From positions 62,001 through 126,000 of the forward strand of contig JAFLCD010000004.1 of the NCBI GenBank assembly GCA_017302715.1: a stretch of 64,000 nucleotides of DNA. The letters are read 5' to 3'. The first letter of the stretch is position 1. The number at the start of each line of letters is the position of its first letter. The notes under the pieces were generated by a model, which made no database searches, was not told the DNA's origin, and saw only the letters and a program-made list of their open reading frames with translations. The translations under genes were made by a program, and so were the position numbers. The stretch comes from Deltaproteobacteria bacterium (GTDB lineage: Bacteria; Bdellovibrionota; UBA2394). This document shows positions 42,985 through 52,089 of this stretch, piece after piece.

Positions 42985-43392
42985 ATGGTAAAAATTTCAG
43001 TTACGGCAACGGGAGATAAACACTGCGAATTGGTGCACGGACCTTCGGGTACCAAAATCGAAACCGATGCTCCGCTCGACAATAAAGGCAAAGGCGAAAA
43101 ATTTTCTCCGACTGATCTTGTAGCGGCAGCCCTTGGAAGTTGCATTCTCACTACGATGGAAATTTTTTCGGAGAGAGAAAATCTTTCGATGAAGGGAGCG
43201 ACTTGCGAAGTCACGAAAGAGATGACTCCACCTCCGCGTCGCATTGGCAAACTCAGGGTTGATATTCAAATGCCGGCAGGAATTCCCAAAAATTTTCGTG
43301 AGCGCTTAGAAGCCGCGGCTCATTATTGTCCCGTGCACAAGAGTTTGCACGCCGACGTCGAAGCTCCGCTGAGTTTTAGCTATCCAGATTGA
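42985..43392 (+). CDS. OsmC-family peroxiredoxin-like protein
   Basis: 135-residue cytoplasmic protein of the OsmC superfamily, YhfA-like branch. The peroxidatic Cys53 (LGSCILTTMEI) and the second Cys115 (HYCPVHKSLH) are both present, so thiol-dependent peroxide reduction is expected. It differs from the Ohr at 6842 in the second motif (CPVHKSL versus [10 protein letters not shown]). It begins 10 bp after the large membrane protein and its stop touches the stop of the convergent glycosyltransferase. No strong ribosome site is seen. Confidence 0.9.
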   Translation: MVKISVTATGDKHCELVHGPSGTKIETDAPLDNKGKGEKFSPTDLVAAALGSCILTTMEIFSERENLSMKGATCEVTKEMTPPPRRIGKLRVDIQMPAGIPKNFRERLEAAAHYCPVHKSLHADVEAPLSFSYPD

Positions 43393-44604
43393 TCAAAATC
43401 TCTTTATCAAAAGGCTGGCTCTAGCATTGTGGGGATCTTCGTCTAAAATTTCTTCGAGCATTTGTTTAGCTTCGTCTGCTTTTTGCAAATTAATCAGAAC
43501 AATCGCGAGATCTACTTTGGCTTCTAAAAAGTGCGGCATAATTTTAAGGGCCGCTCGAAAGCAATCGTGAGACGAGTCTAAATCTCCGGTTTGCGCGAGA
43601 GCTTGGCCTTTGGCGCGAAGGGCCGTGAAAGAATGCGGAGCAATTTTTAAAGCTTCGTCAAAATAATAAATGGCCTGCTGAAATTCATTGGTTTCAAAAT
43701 AGCAGAGTCCAAGATTCAAAGCGGCATCATGATAAAACGGATCGATCGCTAGGCATTCGCGTAGCACCGCTTCAGCTTCTTTTCGCTCTCCGATATTTAA
43801 AAGTGAAAGTCCTAAATTCGAAAGCACTTGAGGTTTTTTGGGAAGAGCTCTGTCGGCTTTGCAAAAACTATCGATGGCCGCCCTAAAATCTCCGCGGCGA
43901 AATTGATCGATTCCCATTTCAAAAAGCACATACCAATTATTTGGATTTTGCTTGAGCTCCTCTTGAATGAGAGAATTATAAAGAGGAGATTTTTTCTCAG
44001 ATGCGGCATCGGTGTGGCCGTAGTGGTGAAAATAAATGTCGAGTGGAGCTGGCACGGGCGAAGTAATTCTGCCATCTGCATTTATTTTGTAGCCCGGCAG
44101 AGTCGACTCGACGCTTTCATGAATTTTTCCGCGGTAACGAATTTCAGGAGAGTTTTTAAACAACCGAATATTGGGGTAAGTAAGAAAACCTCGGTAACCT
44201 TTTTCGCGTTCGGCGTATTCTCCAATGCAAGCTTGATAAGAAGTGAGAGTCATTCGAGATGGATCGTTCGTATAGGCGCGAGTCCAAAATTGATAAGCGG
44301 GAACATCGGTTTGAGTAAGCGCCATCAAGCGACTGAAATCTCTGGAATCCAATCTTTCATCGGGATCGATTTTTAGGATCCAGGGTTGGGTCGCGTACTG
44401 AAGACTGATATTTCGTGCGGCAGAAAAATCATGGGGCCACTCTATTTGATATACCTGAGCTCCCTTTGATCTAGCGATAGCGATAGTGTCATCGGTAGAA
44501 CCTGTATCTACCAAAATGAATTCAGAGATAATGGGTTTAAGATGCTCAATGCATTCTCCAATCCATTTCGATTCATCTTTGGTGATAAAACAAACCGAGA
44601 TCAT
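43393..44604 (-). CDS. Family 2 glycosyltransferase with TPR repeats
   Basis: 403-residue cytoplasmic protein. The N-terminal GT-A domain (1-220) begins ISVCFITKDESKWIGECIEHL and has FILVDTGSTDDT (nucleotide site) and LKIDPDERL, where the DxD-type metal site is expected. The C-terminal half (about 225-400) is made of four or five tetratricopeptide repeats, for example ALPKKPQVLSNLGLSLLNIG and YHDAALNLGLCYFETNEFQQ. Such GT2-TPR proteins are common in Gram-positive and deltaproteobacterial genomes and add sugars to surface glycans or proteins. It is divergent from a second glycosyltransferase, with 64 bp between the start codons. Confidence 0.92.
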   Translation of the reverse strand: MISVCFITKDESKWIGECIEHLKPIISEFILVDTGSTDDTIAIARSKGAQVYQIEWPHDFSAARNISLQYATQPWILKIDPDERLDSRDFSRLMALTQTDVPAYQFWTRAYTNDPSRMTLTSYQACIGEYAEREKGYRGFLTYPNIRLFKNSPEIRYRGKIHESVESTLPGYKINADGRITSPVPAPLDIYFHHYGHTDAASEKKSPLYNSLIQEELKQNPNNWYVLFEMGIDQFRRGDFRAAIDSFCKADRALPKKPQVLSNLGLSLLNIGERKEAEAVLRECLAIDPFYHDAALNLGLCYFETNEFQQAIYYFDEALKIAPHSFTALRAKGQALAQTGDLDSSHDCFRAALKIMPHFLEAKVDLAIVLINLQKADEAKQMLEEILDEDPHNARASLLIKRF

Positions 44605-44668
44605 ATTTCATTGTCTCGCCGGAATCTTCGTCGTGCAATCAGTTCTTGATTTGGTTAAAATATGACGC

Positions 44669-45715
44669 ATGAGAATTGCCTTTTTTGCGAGCTCCGTTGT
44701 GCCTTTTCACGCGAAAACTTTAGAGGAGCGTCCGCTTGGCGGAACAGAAACCGGAGTGATTCGCCTTTCAGAGGCACTGGCGGAGCTTGGTCATGACGTG
44801 ACCGTGTTTACTCCGATGGAAGAAATTCCTTCAGCGTTTTCTGCATCGAATCCAAAATATTTACCTCAGAATCAAATCGAGAAATCCGGCCCCTTTGATA
44901 TTTTTGTCGCGGTTCGAGATTGGATTCCTACTTTATATAATGTTCCTGCTCGCAAGCGAATGATGTGGACTGGAGATTCTTACGATCAGTTTTCGAATTT
45001 TGGTTTAGGCGATAAACGGGTAGCCGAGAGAATTGACACTCTTTTAACCGTTGGCACTTGGCAGGCGGATGAAATGTGCAGGCGATCAGGTTTTCCTCGA
45101 GAGAAAGCTTGGGTGTTAGGAAATGGGATTCATCCTGCATTTTTTGAAGGAAGCGAGACTCGTCAGCGAAAGAGAATGATTTATTCTTCAACTCCACATC
45201 GTGGTTTGAGTTTTGTTCCCGATTTTTTTTCGGAAGTAAAAAAGAAGCATCCCGATGCCGAGATTCATATTTTTTCTTCTTATCAAGTTTATGATCAACA
45301 AAGAAACAGGGACTTTGAATTATTAGAAGAGAGTCTCAAAAAAACTTCAGGTGTGGTGATGCGAGGAAGCGTAAAGCAATCGGAGCTTGCTCGAGAATTT
45401 ATGAAATCTTCTGTGCTGTTTTATCCCTGCGATTTTGAAGAGACCTCTTGCATCACGGCGATGGAGGCTCAGGCTGCGGGATGTGTCGTTTTGAGTTCTG
45501 CCTTGGCGGCCTTGCCTGAGACGGTGGGCGATGCGGGAATTCTTATTGAAGGTCGACCTCGATCGCCTCATTATAAACAGCAGTATGTCGATGCCTGCGA
45601 TCGGCTCTTAAGTGATGATACGTTATTTGAAAAATTATCTACGCGCGGAAAAGAACGAGCCAAAGATTTTTCTTGGGCAAAGACAGCAAAAAGATTTATG
45701 GATACTCATCAGTGA
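44669..45715 (+). CDS. Family 4 (GT-B) glycosyltransferase
   Basis: 348-residue GT-B fold glycosyltransferase. The N-terminal domain starts RIAFFASSVVPFH with the glycine loop PLGGTETGVIRLSEAL; the C-terminal nucleotide-sugar domain has the E-x7-E element in FEETSCITAMEAQAAGC (Glu residues near 251 and 259) and VVLSSALAALPETVGDAGILI. Acceptor and donor are unknown. It faces away from the GT2-TPR gene, and the pair may serve the same glycan. The persulfide dioxygenase gene begins just after its stop. Confidence 0.9.
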   Translation: MRIAFFASSVVPFHAKTLEERPLGGTETGVIRLSEALAELGHDVTVFTPMEEIPSAFSASNPKYLPQNQIEKSGPFDIFVAVRDWIPTLYNVPARKRMMWTGDSYDQFSNFGLGDKRVAERIDTLLTVGTWQADEMCRRSGFPREKAWVLGNGIHPAFFEGSETRQRKRMIYSSTPHRGLSFVPDFFSEVKKKHPDAEIHIFSSYQVYDQQRNRDFELLEESLKKTSGVVMRGSVKQSELAREFMKSSVLFYPCDFEETSCITAMEAQAAGCVVLSSALAALPETVGDAGILIEGRPRSPHYKQQYVDACDRLLSDDTLFEKLSTRGKERAKDFSWAKTAKRFMDTHQ

Positions 45716-45717
45716 CG

Positions 45718-46416
45718 ATGATTTTTCGACAACTTTTTGATTCTGCTTCGAGCACGTTTACTTATTTATTAGCGGATCCAAAAACCAAAGAAACACTTTT
45801 GATCGATCCGGTTTTAGAAAATGTGGATCGAGATCTAAAAGTTATTAATGAACTAAATTTAAAACTCATTTGCTCACTAGATACTCATATTCATGCCGAT
45901 CATATTACCGGTGCAGCAAAACTTCGCGAGCTTACGCAATGCAAAACCGGTATTGGGGCCGGAGCTCATTTAAAATGCGCCGATTTTTCTCTGAAAGATG
46001 GGGAAATTTTTAAACTCGGTAGTTTAGAAATAAAAGCGATTGCGACTCCAGGACATACGAATTCATGTACATCATATTTTTGCAGCGATCGAGTCTTCAC
46101 CGGAGATGCGCTTTTGATCAGAGGTTGCGGACGAACAGATTTTCAAGAAGGTTCGGCTGAAACTTTATATGCATCCGTTACTCAGAAATTATTTAAATTA
46201 CCTGGGACTACTTTGGTTTTTCCTGCACACGATTATAAGGGAATGATGAATTCATCCATCGCAGAAGAAATGGAATTTAATCCGAGACTTGGCGGCGGAA
46301 AAACAAAAGAAGAGTTCGTTTCGATTATGTCGCAATTAAAATTGGATCCGCCTAAGAAGATTTCTGAAGCGGTACCGGCGAATCGGGGCTGTGGAAGGCT
46401 GACTTCCCCGCTTTAA
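45718..46416 (+). CDS. MBL-fold persulfide dioxygenase-like protein
   Basis: 232-residue metallo-beta-lactamase-fold enzyme of the ETHE1/glyoxalase II-like group, expected to oxidise glutathione persulfide to sulfite. The metal motif DTHIHADHITGA (H-x-H-x-D-H), later TPGHTNSC, the GCGRTDFQEGSAETLY segment and FPAHDYKG are the usual markers; the GCGRTDFQ motif distinguishes ETHE1-type enzymes from glyoxalase II. I take the ATG at 45718 rather than upstream codons that overlap the glycosyltransferase end; a GTG at 45712 would overlap its stop as GTGA. The 3' end overlaps the convergent MFS gene by 65 bp, unusually long. Confidence 0.88.
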   Translation: MIFRQLFDSASSTFTYLLADPKTKETLLIDPVLENVDRDLKVINELNLKLICSLDTHIHADHITGAAKLRELTQCKTGIGAGAHLKCADFSLKDGEIFKLGSLEIKAIATPGHTNSCTSYFCSDRVFTGDALLIRGCGRTDFQEGSAETLYASVTQKLFKLPGTTLVFPAHDYKGMMNSSIAEEMEFNPRLGGGKTKEEFVSIMSQLKLDPPKKISEAVPANRGCGRLTSPL

Positions 46417-47602
46417 TTTCTTGAATTTTAAAAACAACGATTAAACTTAAAACAGTTAAGATGGCGGCGACGTATCCGAGTCTGTCGAAATATAAAATTT
46501 CGCCCGCCGTCGATTTCTCAATAATTAATCCACCTGTGTAGGCCGCAACTCCAGCCGCTAAATTTTGGACAGTGGTTGTTAAACTTAAAAATCCACCTCT
46601 GCGGTAGGGTTCAATGCTTGCAGTAAGAATGGCCATTGCGGGAACAAATCTTCCCGAAGTCAGCATCATAAAAAGAGTGGTCACTAAAATTGCAAGCGCC
46701 AGTGGAACAGCTGGTAAATTTGTTAAAAGAATAATGGGAATTAACGAAGCCGATGCCACAGAAATAAAAACTTTCTTTTTTCCGTATCGATCTGCGAGCC
46801 GACCAAAGTAGGGAGATGAAAAGAAAGTAATACTTCCACCGATTAGATAAATGAGAGGTAAATCACCTTCATTAAGTTTTACATTCGAGACCATAAAGGC
46901 AGCGATGAAGGGAATAATCGAAAAAGCTGCGAAAAAAAGCATCATGATAAATAAAAAACTCCAGTAGTGACGCTTTTGCATCAGAATTTCTTTGATCTGA
47001 TGAACTGAGTTGTGCGCTTTGCCTGATTTTAAATGTCCACTTACCGACGGGAGCATGATCGAGCAAAGAACTAAAACAAAACAGCTGATCACGGCGATGC
47101 TGGCGAAAGGCAAATGCCAACCGAAATGATTGGCGAGATAAAGTCCCAAGGGAACTCCTAAAATAGAAGCCACCGAAAACGAAGCCATGACAATTCCCAT
47201 GGCCGTGCCACGACGTTCGTCGGGAATAAGATCACCAACGATAGCAAAAACCGTGGCCCCCATCATTCCGCCAAAAGCTCCCGCAAGAGTGCGTGCGAAA
47301 AGTAAAAAGTTAGCGGTGGGTGCAATCGCGCAAAGAGCAGTGCCAACAATAAAGCCACAGTAAAGTGTAAGCAAAGCGCGCTTTCGATCGAATCTATCTA
47401 TAAAAAAAGCGCCAAAAAAACCAAAGAGACTCGCGCTCCAAGTATAGGCCGAAACATTTAATCCAAATTGACTGGGCGTCATCGAAAAAGCGCGCATGAG
47501 CTGAGGTGCAAGCGGCATCATAATTACAAAGTCAAGAACATGCGTGAACTGCAAAAAAGCAAGAATAAATAAAAGACGTCTTTCTGAAGGAAGCAGTTTC
47601 AA
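46352..47602 (-). CDS. MFS transporter
   Basis: Twelve-helix major facilitator, about 416 residues from the start chosen. The first helix is FILAFLQFTHVLDFVIMMPLAP, the loop 2-3 motif reads FGFFGAFFIDRFDRKRALL (G-x3-D-R-x-G-R-like), and the second half has PYFGRLADRYGKKKVF. It resembles the arabinose/chloramphenicol exporter group. I chose the TTG at 47602, which gives the family-like MKLLPSERRLL; an ATG at 47644 would add 14 residues and overlap the divergent gene's start (47615) by 30 bp. With either start no room is left for two ordinary promoters between the two genes. Confidence 0.85.
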   Translation of the reverse strand: MKLLPSERRLLFILAFLQFTHVLDFVIMMPLAPQLMRAFSMTPSQFGLNVSAYTWSASLFGFFGAFFIDRFDRKRALLTLYCGFIVGTALCAIAPTANFLLFARTLAGAFGGMMGATVFAIVGDLIPDERRGTAMGIVMASFSVASILGVPLGLYLANHFGWHLPFASIAVISCFVLVLCSIMLPSVSGHLKSGKAHNSVHQIKEILMQKRHYWSFLFIMMLFFAAFSIIPFIAAFMVSNVKLNEGDLPLIYLIGGSITFFSSPYFGRLADRYGKKKVFISVASASLIPIILLTNLPAVPLALAILVTTLFMMLTSGRFVPAMAILTASIEPYRRGGFLSLTTTVQNLAAGVAAYTGGLIIEKSTAGEILYFDRLGYVAAILTVLSLIVVFKIQEIKAGKSAFHSPDSPVPLQKSS

Positions 47603-47614
47603 GTAAAAAAAATT

Positions 47615-48553
47615 ATGACAGAAATTCTCTTGAAAACAAATCATCGAACTCTAAAAATTTTTTTTCTAGCGCTGGCATTGAGCTTTTCAATTTTTAATTC
47701 TTTAGAACTACGCGCCGCTTCCGGAATTTTAGTTCTCGAAACAGACTTTGGAGTTAAAGATGCCGCCGTCTCAGCAATGAAGGGCGTTATTTATTCGGTA
47801 GATAAAGATTTAGTGGTTTCGGATCTAACGCATGAAATTCCTGCCTACAATATTTGGGACGCCGCTTATCGTTTACAACAAGCGGCGTCTTATTGGCCTG
47901 AAGGGACTGTTTTTGTCAGCGTCATTGATCCTGGAGTAGGGACTTTGCGCAAATCTATCGTCGCTAAATCAAAAAATGGTCAGTTTTTTGTAAGTCCAGA
48001 TAACGGAACTCTCACTTTGGTGGAGGAGTCGCTTGGTTTTTCAGAAGTGCGTGAGATCGATGAGAGTAAACACCGTCTGAAGGGTTCAAATAATTCTTAT
48101 ACTTTTTATGGTCGAGATCTTTATTCGCATACAGGAGCTAAGTTAGCGGCGAAGAAAATTTCTTTTGATCAAGTGGGACCAAAACTGGAGCAGCCGATCG
48201 TGAAGCTTTCTTATTCGAAGGCCAAAATTGATTTAGGAATTTTAAAAGGCAATATCGCTTCGCTGGATCCTCAGTACGGAAATGTATGGACGAATATTTC
48301 TTCAAAGCTGGCAGAAAATTATGGAATGTTTGCAGGCAATAAATACAAAGTAAAAATTTTTTACAAAGGTGAAAAAAAATATGAGGCAATGTTGCCGTTC
48401 AAAAAAACTTTTGGAGAAGTTCCAGAGGGTTCCGATCTTTTTTACACGAATTCTCTGATGAATATCTCCATCGCCACCAATATGGGAAATTTCGCTCAAT
48501 CCAAGAAGATCGAATCCGGCTCTGACTGGACAATAGAGATTGATAAGAATTAG
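47615..48553 (+). CDS. Exported SAM hydroxide adenosyltransferase / SAM hydrolase-family protein
   Basis: 312-residue protein of the DUF62 (SAM hydroxide adenosyltransferase, fluorinase-like) family, which cleaves S-adenosylmethionine to adenosine and methionine. Family motifs are visible: LETDFGVKDAAVSAMKGVI, VIDPGVGTLRKSI, FVSPDNGTLTLV and TFYGRDLYSHTGAKLA. Unlike typical cytoplasmic members it carries an N-terminal leader (LKIFFLALALSFSIFNSLELRAA) of signal-peptide form before the domain, so the enzyme appears to be exported. No ribosome site is evident before the ATG. It is divergent from the MFS transporter, the two starts only 12 bp apart. Confidence 0.85.
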   Translation: MTEILLKTNHRTLKIFFLALALSFSIFNSLELRAASGILVLETDFGVKDAAVSAMKGVIYSVDKDLVVSDLTHEIPAYNIWDAAYRLQQAASYWPEGTVFVSVIDPGVGTLRKSIVAKSKNGQFFVSPDNGTLTLVEESLGFSEVREIDESKHRLKGSNNSYTFYGRDLYSHTGAKLAAKKISFDQVGPKLEQPIVKLSYSKAKIDLGILKGNIASLDPQYGNVWTNISSKLAENYGMFAGNKYKVKIFYKGEKKYEAMLPFKKTFGEVPEGSDLFYTNSLMNISIATNMGNFAQSKKIESGSDWTIEIDKN

Positions 48554-48603
48554 TGGGTCGGCACGAAAGTTGCATCCATAAGCTTAAGGACTTGATTTGA
48601 AAT

Positions 48604-50340
48604 ATGATTTTTTCTGTAGCCATTTTTATCATTAGCTCTTTTAACCCGGCTATTTGCATTGCTCCTCAAGTGACTTGGGTTTCAATGGTGTATTCAGGAG
48701 TAGATGCGGCTCAAGTAGCCGCTGACAAAGAAGACCAAGAGGAATTTTTAAAACTTAAAAATAATCTAAAAAATCCTTTCGATGAAATTGAATTAGCCTC
48801 GATTAGTGCTTTAGGGGATTTAGGAGAAAGAGCGAGTATTGAATTAAAAAATTCGATAATCCAAACATTGAAAGAAGTGGTTAATGGTAATGCAACTTTA
48901 GAGATGAGAGGACGAGCCATTCGGTCACTTGAGTCCATTGGCGAGAAGGCAAGTCCAGAGCAGCGGGCTGACATCATTATGTTTTTCTTCGATCTCATAA
49001 AAAATGCGTCTGAGTTTCAGATAAAAAAAACAGCTATCGATGGCCTTGGATTTGTAAGAGTAAATGCAAATCATGAAGAAGCGAATTCAATCGTTCGAAA
49101 TTTATTGGATACTTTTAAAAATGAAGAATCCGCTGAAACGAAAAATTCAATACTCTGGACGCTGAGAGAAGTGAGTATTCACGTAAGTCCAAATCTCAGA
49201 GATGAAGTTATTCAAATTTTATTCGGCATTATCAAAAACAATCTTCCAGCTCAATTCACCAGCACGGCAGCGACTTGCCTTGGAGTTTTAGGCGCTAAAT
49301 CGAAGCCCGAATTAAAGGACGAAGTTTTTGAAGTTTTAGAAAATATAATTCAGGGTAAATCTTCTTCTTTTGTGCGTCAGGATTCAGCACTAAGAAGTCT
49401 GAGAGATCTCGAAGTGAATGCGAATTTACAACTTAGAAATAAAATTGTTCAGGTTTTACTTAATGCCTCAGCTAGCCATTCCGCCGTGGGCATTTATCAG
49501 GATCTCGCGATCCAACTCATTATAGAAATTTTAGAAAGGCAGCCCACCCTTTTTGATATCTTGCGAGACCCCGAAGTTCAGAGAAAGCTAGTAAAAATGC
49601 TAGAGACGAAAGGTAATTTAAAAATGTTTTCAATTGTTAAAGTAATTGAAGACGATAGAAGGATTCACGAAGATTTTATTTTAAATCCCCCAACGTCGGA
49701 GTCCAAGGCAAAGGTTTATGAGTCTTTAGCCACATACGCTTTTTCATTAGATAAAAATGAACAGATTTTTTTAGTAGAAAATTTTCTTTCTAAAAATAAA
49801 TTTCCACATTTGCAGGCTTATGAAAGATGGGGCGAATCAAGCTATGATTTGTTGTCTCAATATGTTGAGAAGAGTGAGAATAAGGAATTTTTATTTGCAA
49901 ATAAACAGGTTGCCTCAGATATTTTTACTTTTGCTAATAATCGAAATGAATTGGAAAGCCTGGAAAATGCGGTGGGCGAAAGAGGTTTTTGGCAAATCCT
50001 AGGGCAGCTAGATTCTTTTTCCGCTGAAAACTTTGATTTTATTTTTGAAAAGACAAAATTTATTTTTGAAGATTCCACAAATGCAAAAAATAAAAAAATC
50101 TCAGCCAATGCTTTAAATGCTCTTCTTAAAATTTCTTTGAATAATCTTGAGCAAGAGAAAGTAAAAGAACTCAAAGAATTCGTTGTGGCTCTTTATAAAA
50201 ATGAAAAACAATCCACTGGTTTAGAAGAAAAACTGGCTCAATTTTTTTCGAGCTTGATGAATTATAATTCTGAGTGGAAAGAAGAATTAAGCCCTCTTTG
50301 GCAAGAAGCCGTGGATACGGTAAAGGCTAAACATCCTTAA
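48604..50340 (+). CDS. Exported helical-repeat (HEAT-like) protein
   Basis: 578 residues. The N-terminus is a signal peptide or anchor (IFSVAIFIISSFNPAICIA). Residues 40-310 hold about six degenerate repeats of roughly 48-50 residues of HEAT/armadillo type, for example LASISALGDLGERASIELKNSI, AIRSLESIGEKASPEQRADII and LGVLGAKSKPELKDEVFEVL. The C-terminal part (about 330-575) is helical with no clear repeat. Likely a periplasmic protein-binding scaffold. It differs from the 38-residue repeats of the HEAT protein at 9228, so the two are not close paralogues. An aagga lies 13 nt before the ATG. It is a single-gene unit of unknown role. Confidence 0.75.
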   Translation: MIFSVAIFIISSFNPAICIAPQVTWVSMVYSGVDAAQVAADKEDQEEFLKLKNNLKNPFDEIELASISALGDLGERASIELKNSIIQTLKEVVNGNATLEMRGRAIRSLESIGEKASPEQRADIIMFFFDLIKNASEFQIKKTAIDGLGFVRVNANHEEANSIVRNLLDTFKNEESAETKNSILWTLREVSIHVSPNLRDEVIQILFGIIKNNLPAQFTSTAATCLGVLGAKSKPELKDEVFEVLENIIQGKSSSFVRQDSALRSLRDLEVNANLQLRNKIVQVLLNASASHSAVGIYQDLAIQLIIEILERQPTLFDILRDPEVQRKLVKMLETKGNLKMFSIVKVIEDDRRIHEDFILNPPTSESKAKVYESLATYAFSLDKNEQIFLVENFLSKNKFPHLQAYERWGESSYDLLSQYVEKSENKEFLFANKQVASDIFTFANNRNELESLENAVGERGFWQILGQLDSFSAENFDFIFEKTKFIFEDSTNAKNKKISANALNALLKISLNNLEQEKVKELKEFVVALYKNEKQSTGLEEKLAQFFSSLMNYNSEWKEELSPLWQEAVDTVKAKHP

Positions 50341-50431
50341 AACTGCGACATCCTCGCCTCATAAAAATCCGCAGTCATCAAAAAAACTCAATCATTTCAA
50401 GGCCTTTGCCCCTAGATTTTAAGCATGAAGT

Positions 50432-52087
50432 TTGCATCTATTAAGTTTCGTGGTCTGGCGTGCATTCATTTTTAGTTTTCTCTTCTTTTCTCAAAGCTTA
50501 TGGGCTTTTGATTCTCAAACGTCAGATACCTTAAATTTAGAAAATTCTCTCATTCAATCCATGCATTCTTCGGAACTTGAGCTTTCTAAAACGGATATTT
50601 CTTATATTCGACATCTCGTAAGATTTTTTCAAATTGTAGGATGGCCAAATGCTGACAGCCCTGTGTGGGCAGTTCACGCCGACTCCCATGGCTACAACGA
50701 TACTTATCGCGAAGCTCTTCGTCAGGGAGCGCTCATGCAAAAATTAATTGGCCATTATCATGAGCGCGAGATCGTGATGAAGACTCTGCATATCGGAGAT
50801 GTTTCGGACGGTGTGAATATCAATCAAGTGGCGGAGACTTTGCGAATTCCTGAAGAGTTTGGAGTTGAATACAGAAATCGATATGTTGTCGGCGGAAATA
50901 ATGAATGGGGTGGGTTCACATCTCATGATTTTTTTACTCAAAATCAATGGAGGCAATCTGCGCTTCACCAAATGCGAGAGAATGCGGTCGTCGTGAAAAG
51001 CCCTCGCGCTAAGTATGGCGAATTTAAGCCTCTTGCTGATAATGAAGTGGGTTATTTAGAAATGTGGCCAGGATTTACTCTTGCTGTCGCTCATAAACCT
51101 CCCACCGAACTTGCTCAAAATGGTTTTCTTCGCACCAAAGATGAATCTACCGCCGCACTTCATCCATTTTGGGGAGGAGTTAATTTACGAAATTGGGTGG
51201 GAGCTCCAGTTACTTTTATGTTTGCTTATTTACCCGGAGTTTTTTTGCTTAATGTCATTCCTGTAAAAGTAAATTCTGTATTTTTAGGTTCGGACATTTG
51301 GCGTCCGGTCTGGAGTACAGCTCAGACTGCATTAGATATCACAAAATTTAAAATATTTTCTCCAGAATATCGCGAGCATCTCGAAAATTTAATGATGCAA
51401 ATGCACGATATGGCTATTGGTAGAGCCTTTTATATGCCGCCCGCACTCATGAATTTGATTTTCCAGAAAAAGTTAACTGGAATTTTTAATCAAGATTATC
51501 GAATCCCCACTTTTTTTAAAAAATCTGGAACGTACTTTGTTCGCGATGACGCAAGTCTTTCGGAGCGGGTGCATCGTCGAATCATTGGAAATTTTCCGCG
51601 CTGGGATTCCGAAACTCTTGCAACCACTCGTTACATCACCCCGATCCCATCGGATGTGACCGCTCTTCATCATGGTCATACGCATCGCACGTACCATGCG
51701 ATTTCTGGAATTCCAGATAAAAAAATGGAAAATCAGTTTCGACTCGTTACCGGATCTCCTCCGACCTATGAGGATGCAAATGTTCCTCAGCCAGCTTTTG
51801 GATGGGTAAGTTATATTGATATCAATGGAATTCCCTGGTCTTCGATTCACGATGGTTCAAAGGGTGGAAAAATTGTTTCCTCTTTGCCTGCGGCGGATTT
51901 AAAAAATAGTCCGATCGTAAGAGAGTTTTACGAAAAAAATGGAGTAGATATAAATTCTGGCATTGTTCCTCGCGGACCTATTTTTTGTCAGAGGATACTT
52001 GGAAAATTAAGTGGTCTTAAAGGCGGGATGAGCGAAAAATTTAAGGAGTTTAGTAGAAGTCTCGGCGTATCAGGTCAGTCGAAATAA
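50432..52087 (+). CDS. Exported calcineurin-like metallophosphoesterase
   Basis: 551-residue protein with a signal peptide (AFIFSFLFFSQSLWA). Metal-site motifs of the calcineurin fold follow in order: VHADSHGYND (D-x-H, near residue 75), HIGDVSDGVN (G-D-x-x-D, near 118), VVGGNNEW (G-N-N/H/D, near 150) and HHGHTHRTYH (G-H-x-H, near 415), so a two-metal phosphoesterase site is expected in the periplasm. The GNN variant replaces the more common GNH. The start is uncertain: TTG at 50432 or an in-frame GTG near 50450; the ATG at 50425 lies in another frame and stops after 16 codons. Natural substrate unknown. Confidence 0.82.
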   Translation: MHLLSFVVWRAFIFSFLFFSQSLWAFDSQTSDTLNLENSLIQSMHSSELELSKTDISYIRHLVRFFQIVGWPNADSPVWAVHADSHGYNDTYREALRQGALMQKLIGHYHEREIVMKTLHIGDVSDGVNINQVAETLRIPEEFGVEYRNRYVVGGNNEWGGFTSHDFFTQNQWRQSALHQMRENAVVVKSPRAKYGEFKPLADNEVGYLEMWPGFTLAVAHKPPTELAQNGFLRTKDESTAALHPFWGGVNLRNWVGAPVTFMFAYLPGVFLLNVIPVKVNSVFLGSDIWRPVWSTAQTALDITKFKIFSPEYREHLENLMMQMHDMAIGRAFYMPPALMNLIFQKKLTGIFNQDYRIPTFFKKSGTYFVRDDASLSERVHRRIIGNFPRWDSETLATTRYITPIPSDVTALHHGHTHRTYHAISGIPDKKMENQFRLVTGSPPTYEDANVPQPAFGWVSYIDINGIPWSSIHDGSKGGKIVSSLPAADLKNSPIVREFYEKNGVDINSGIVPRGPIFCQRILGKLSGLKGGMSEKFKEFSRSLGVSGQSK

Positions 52088-52089
52088 AT

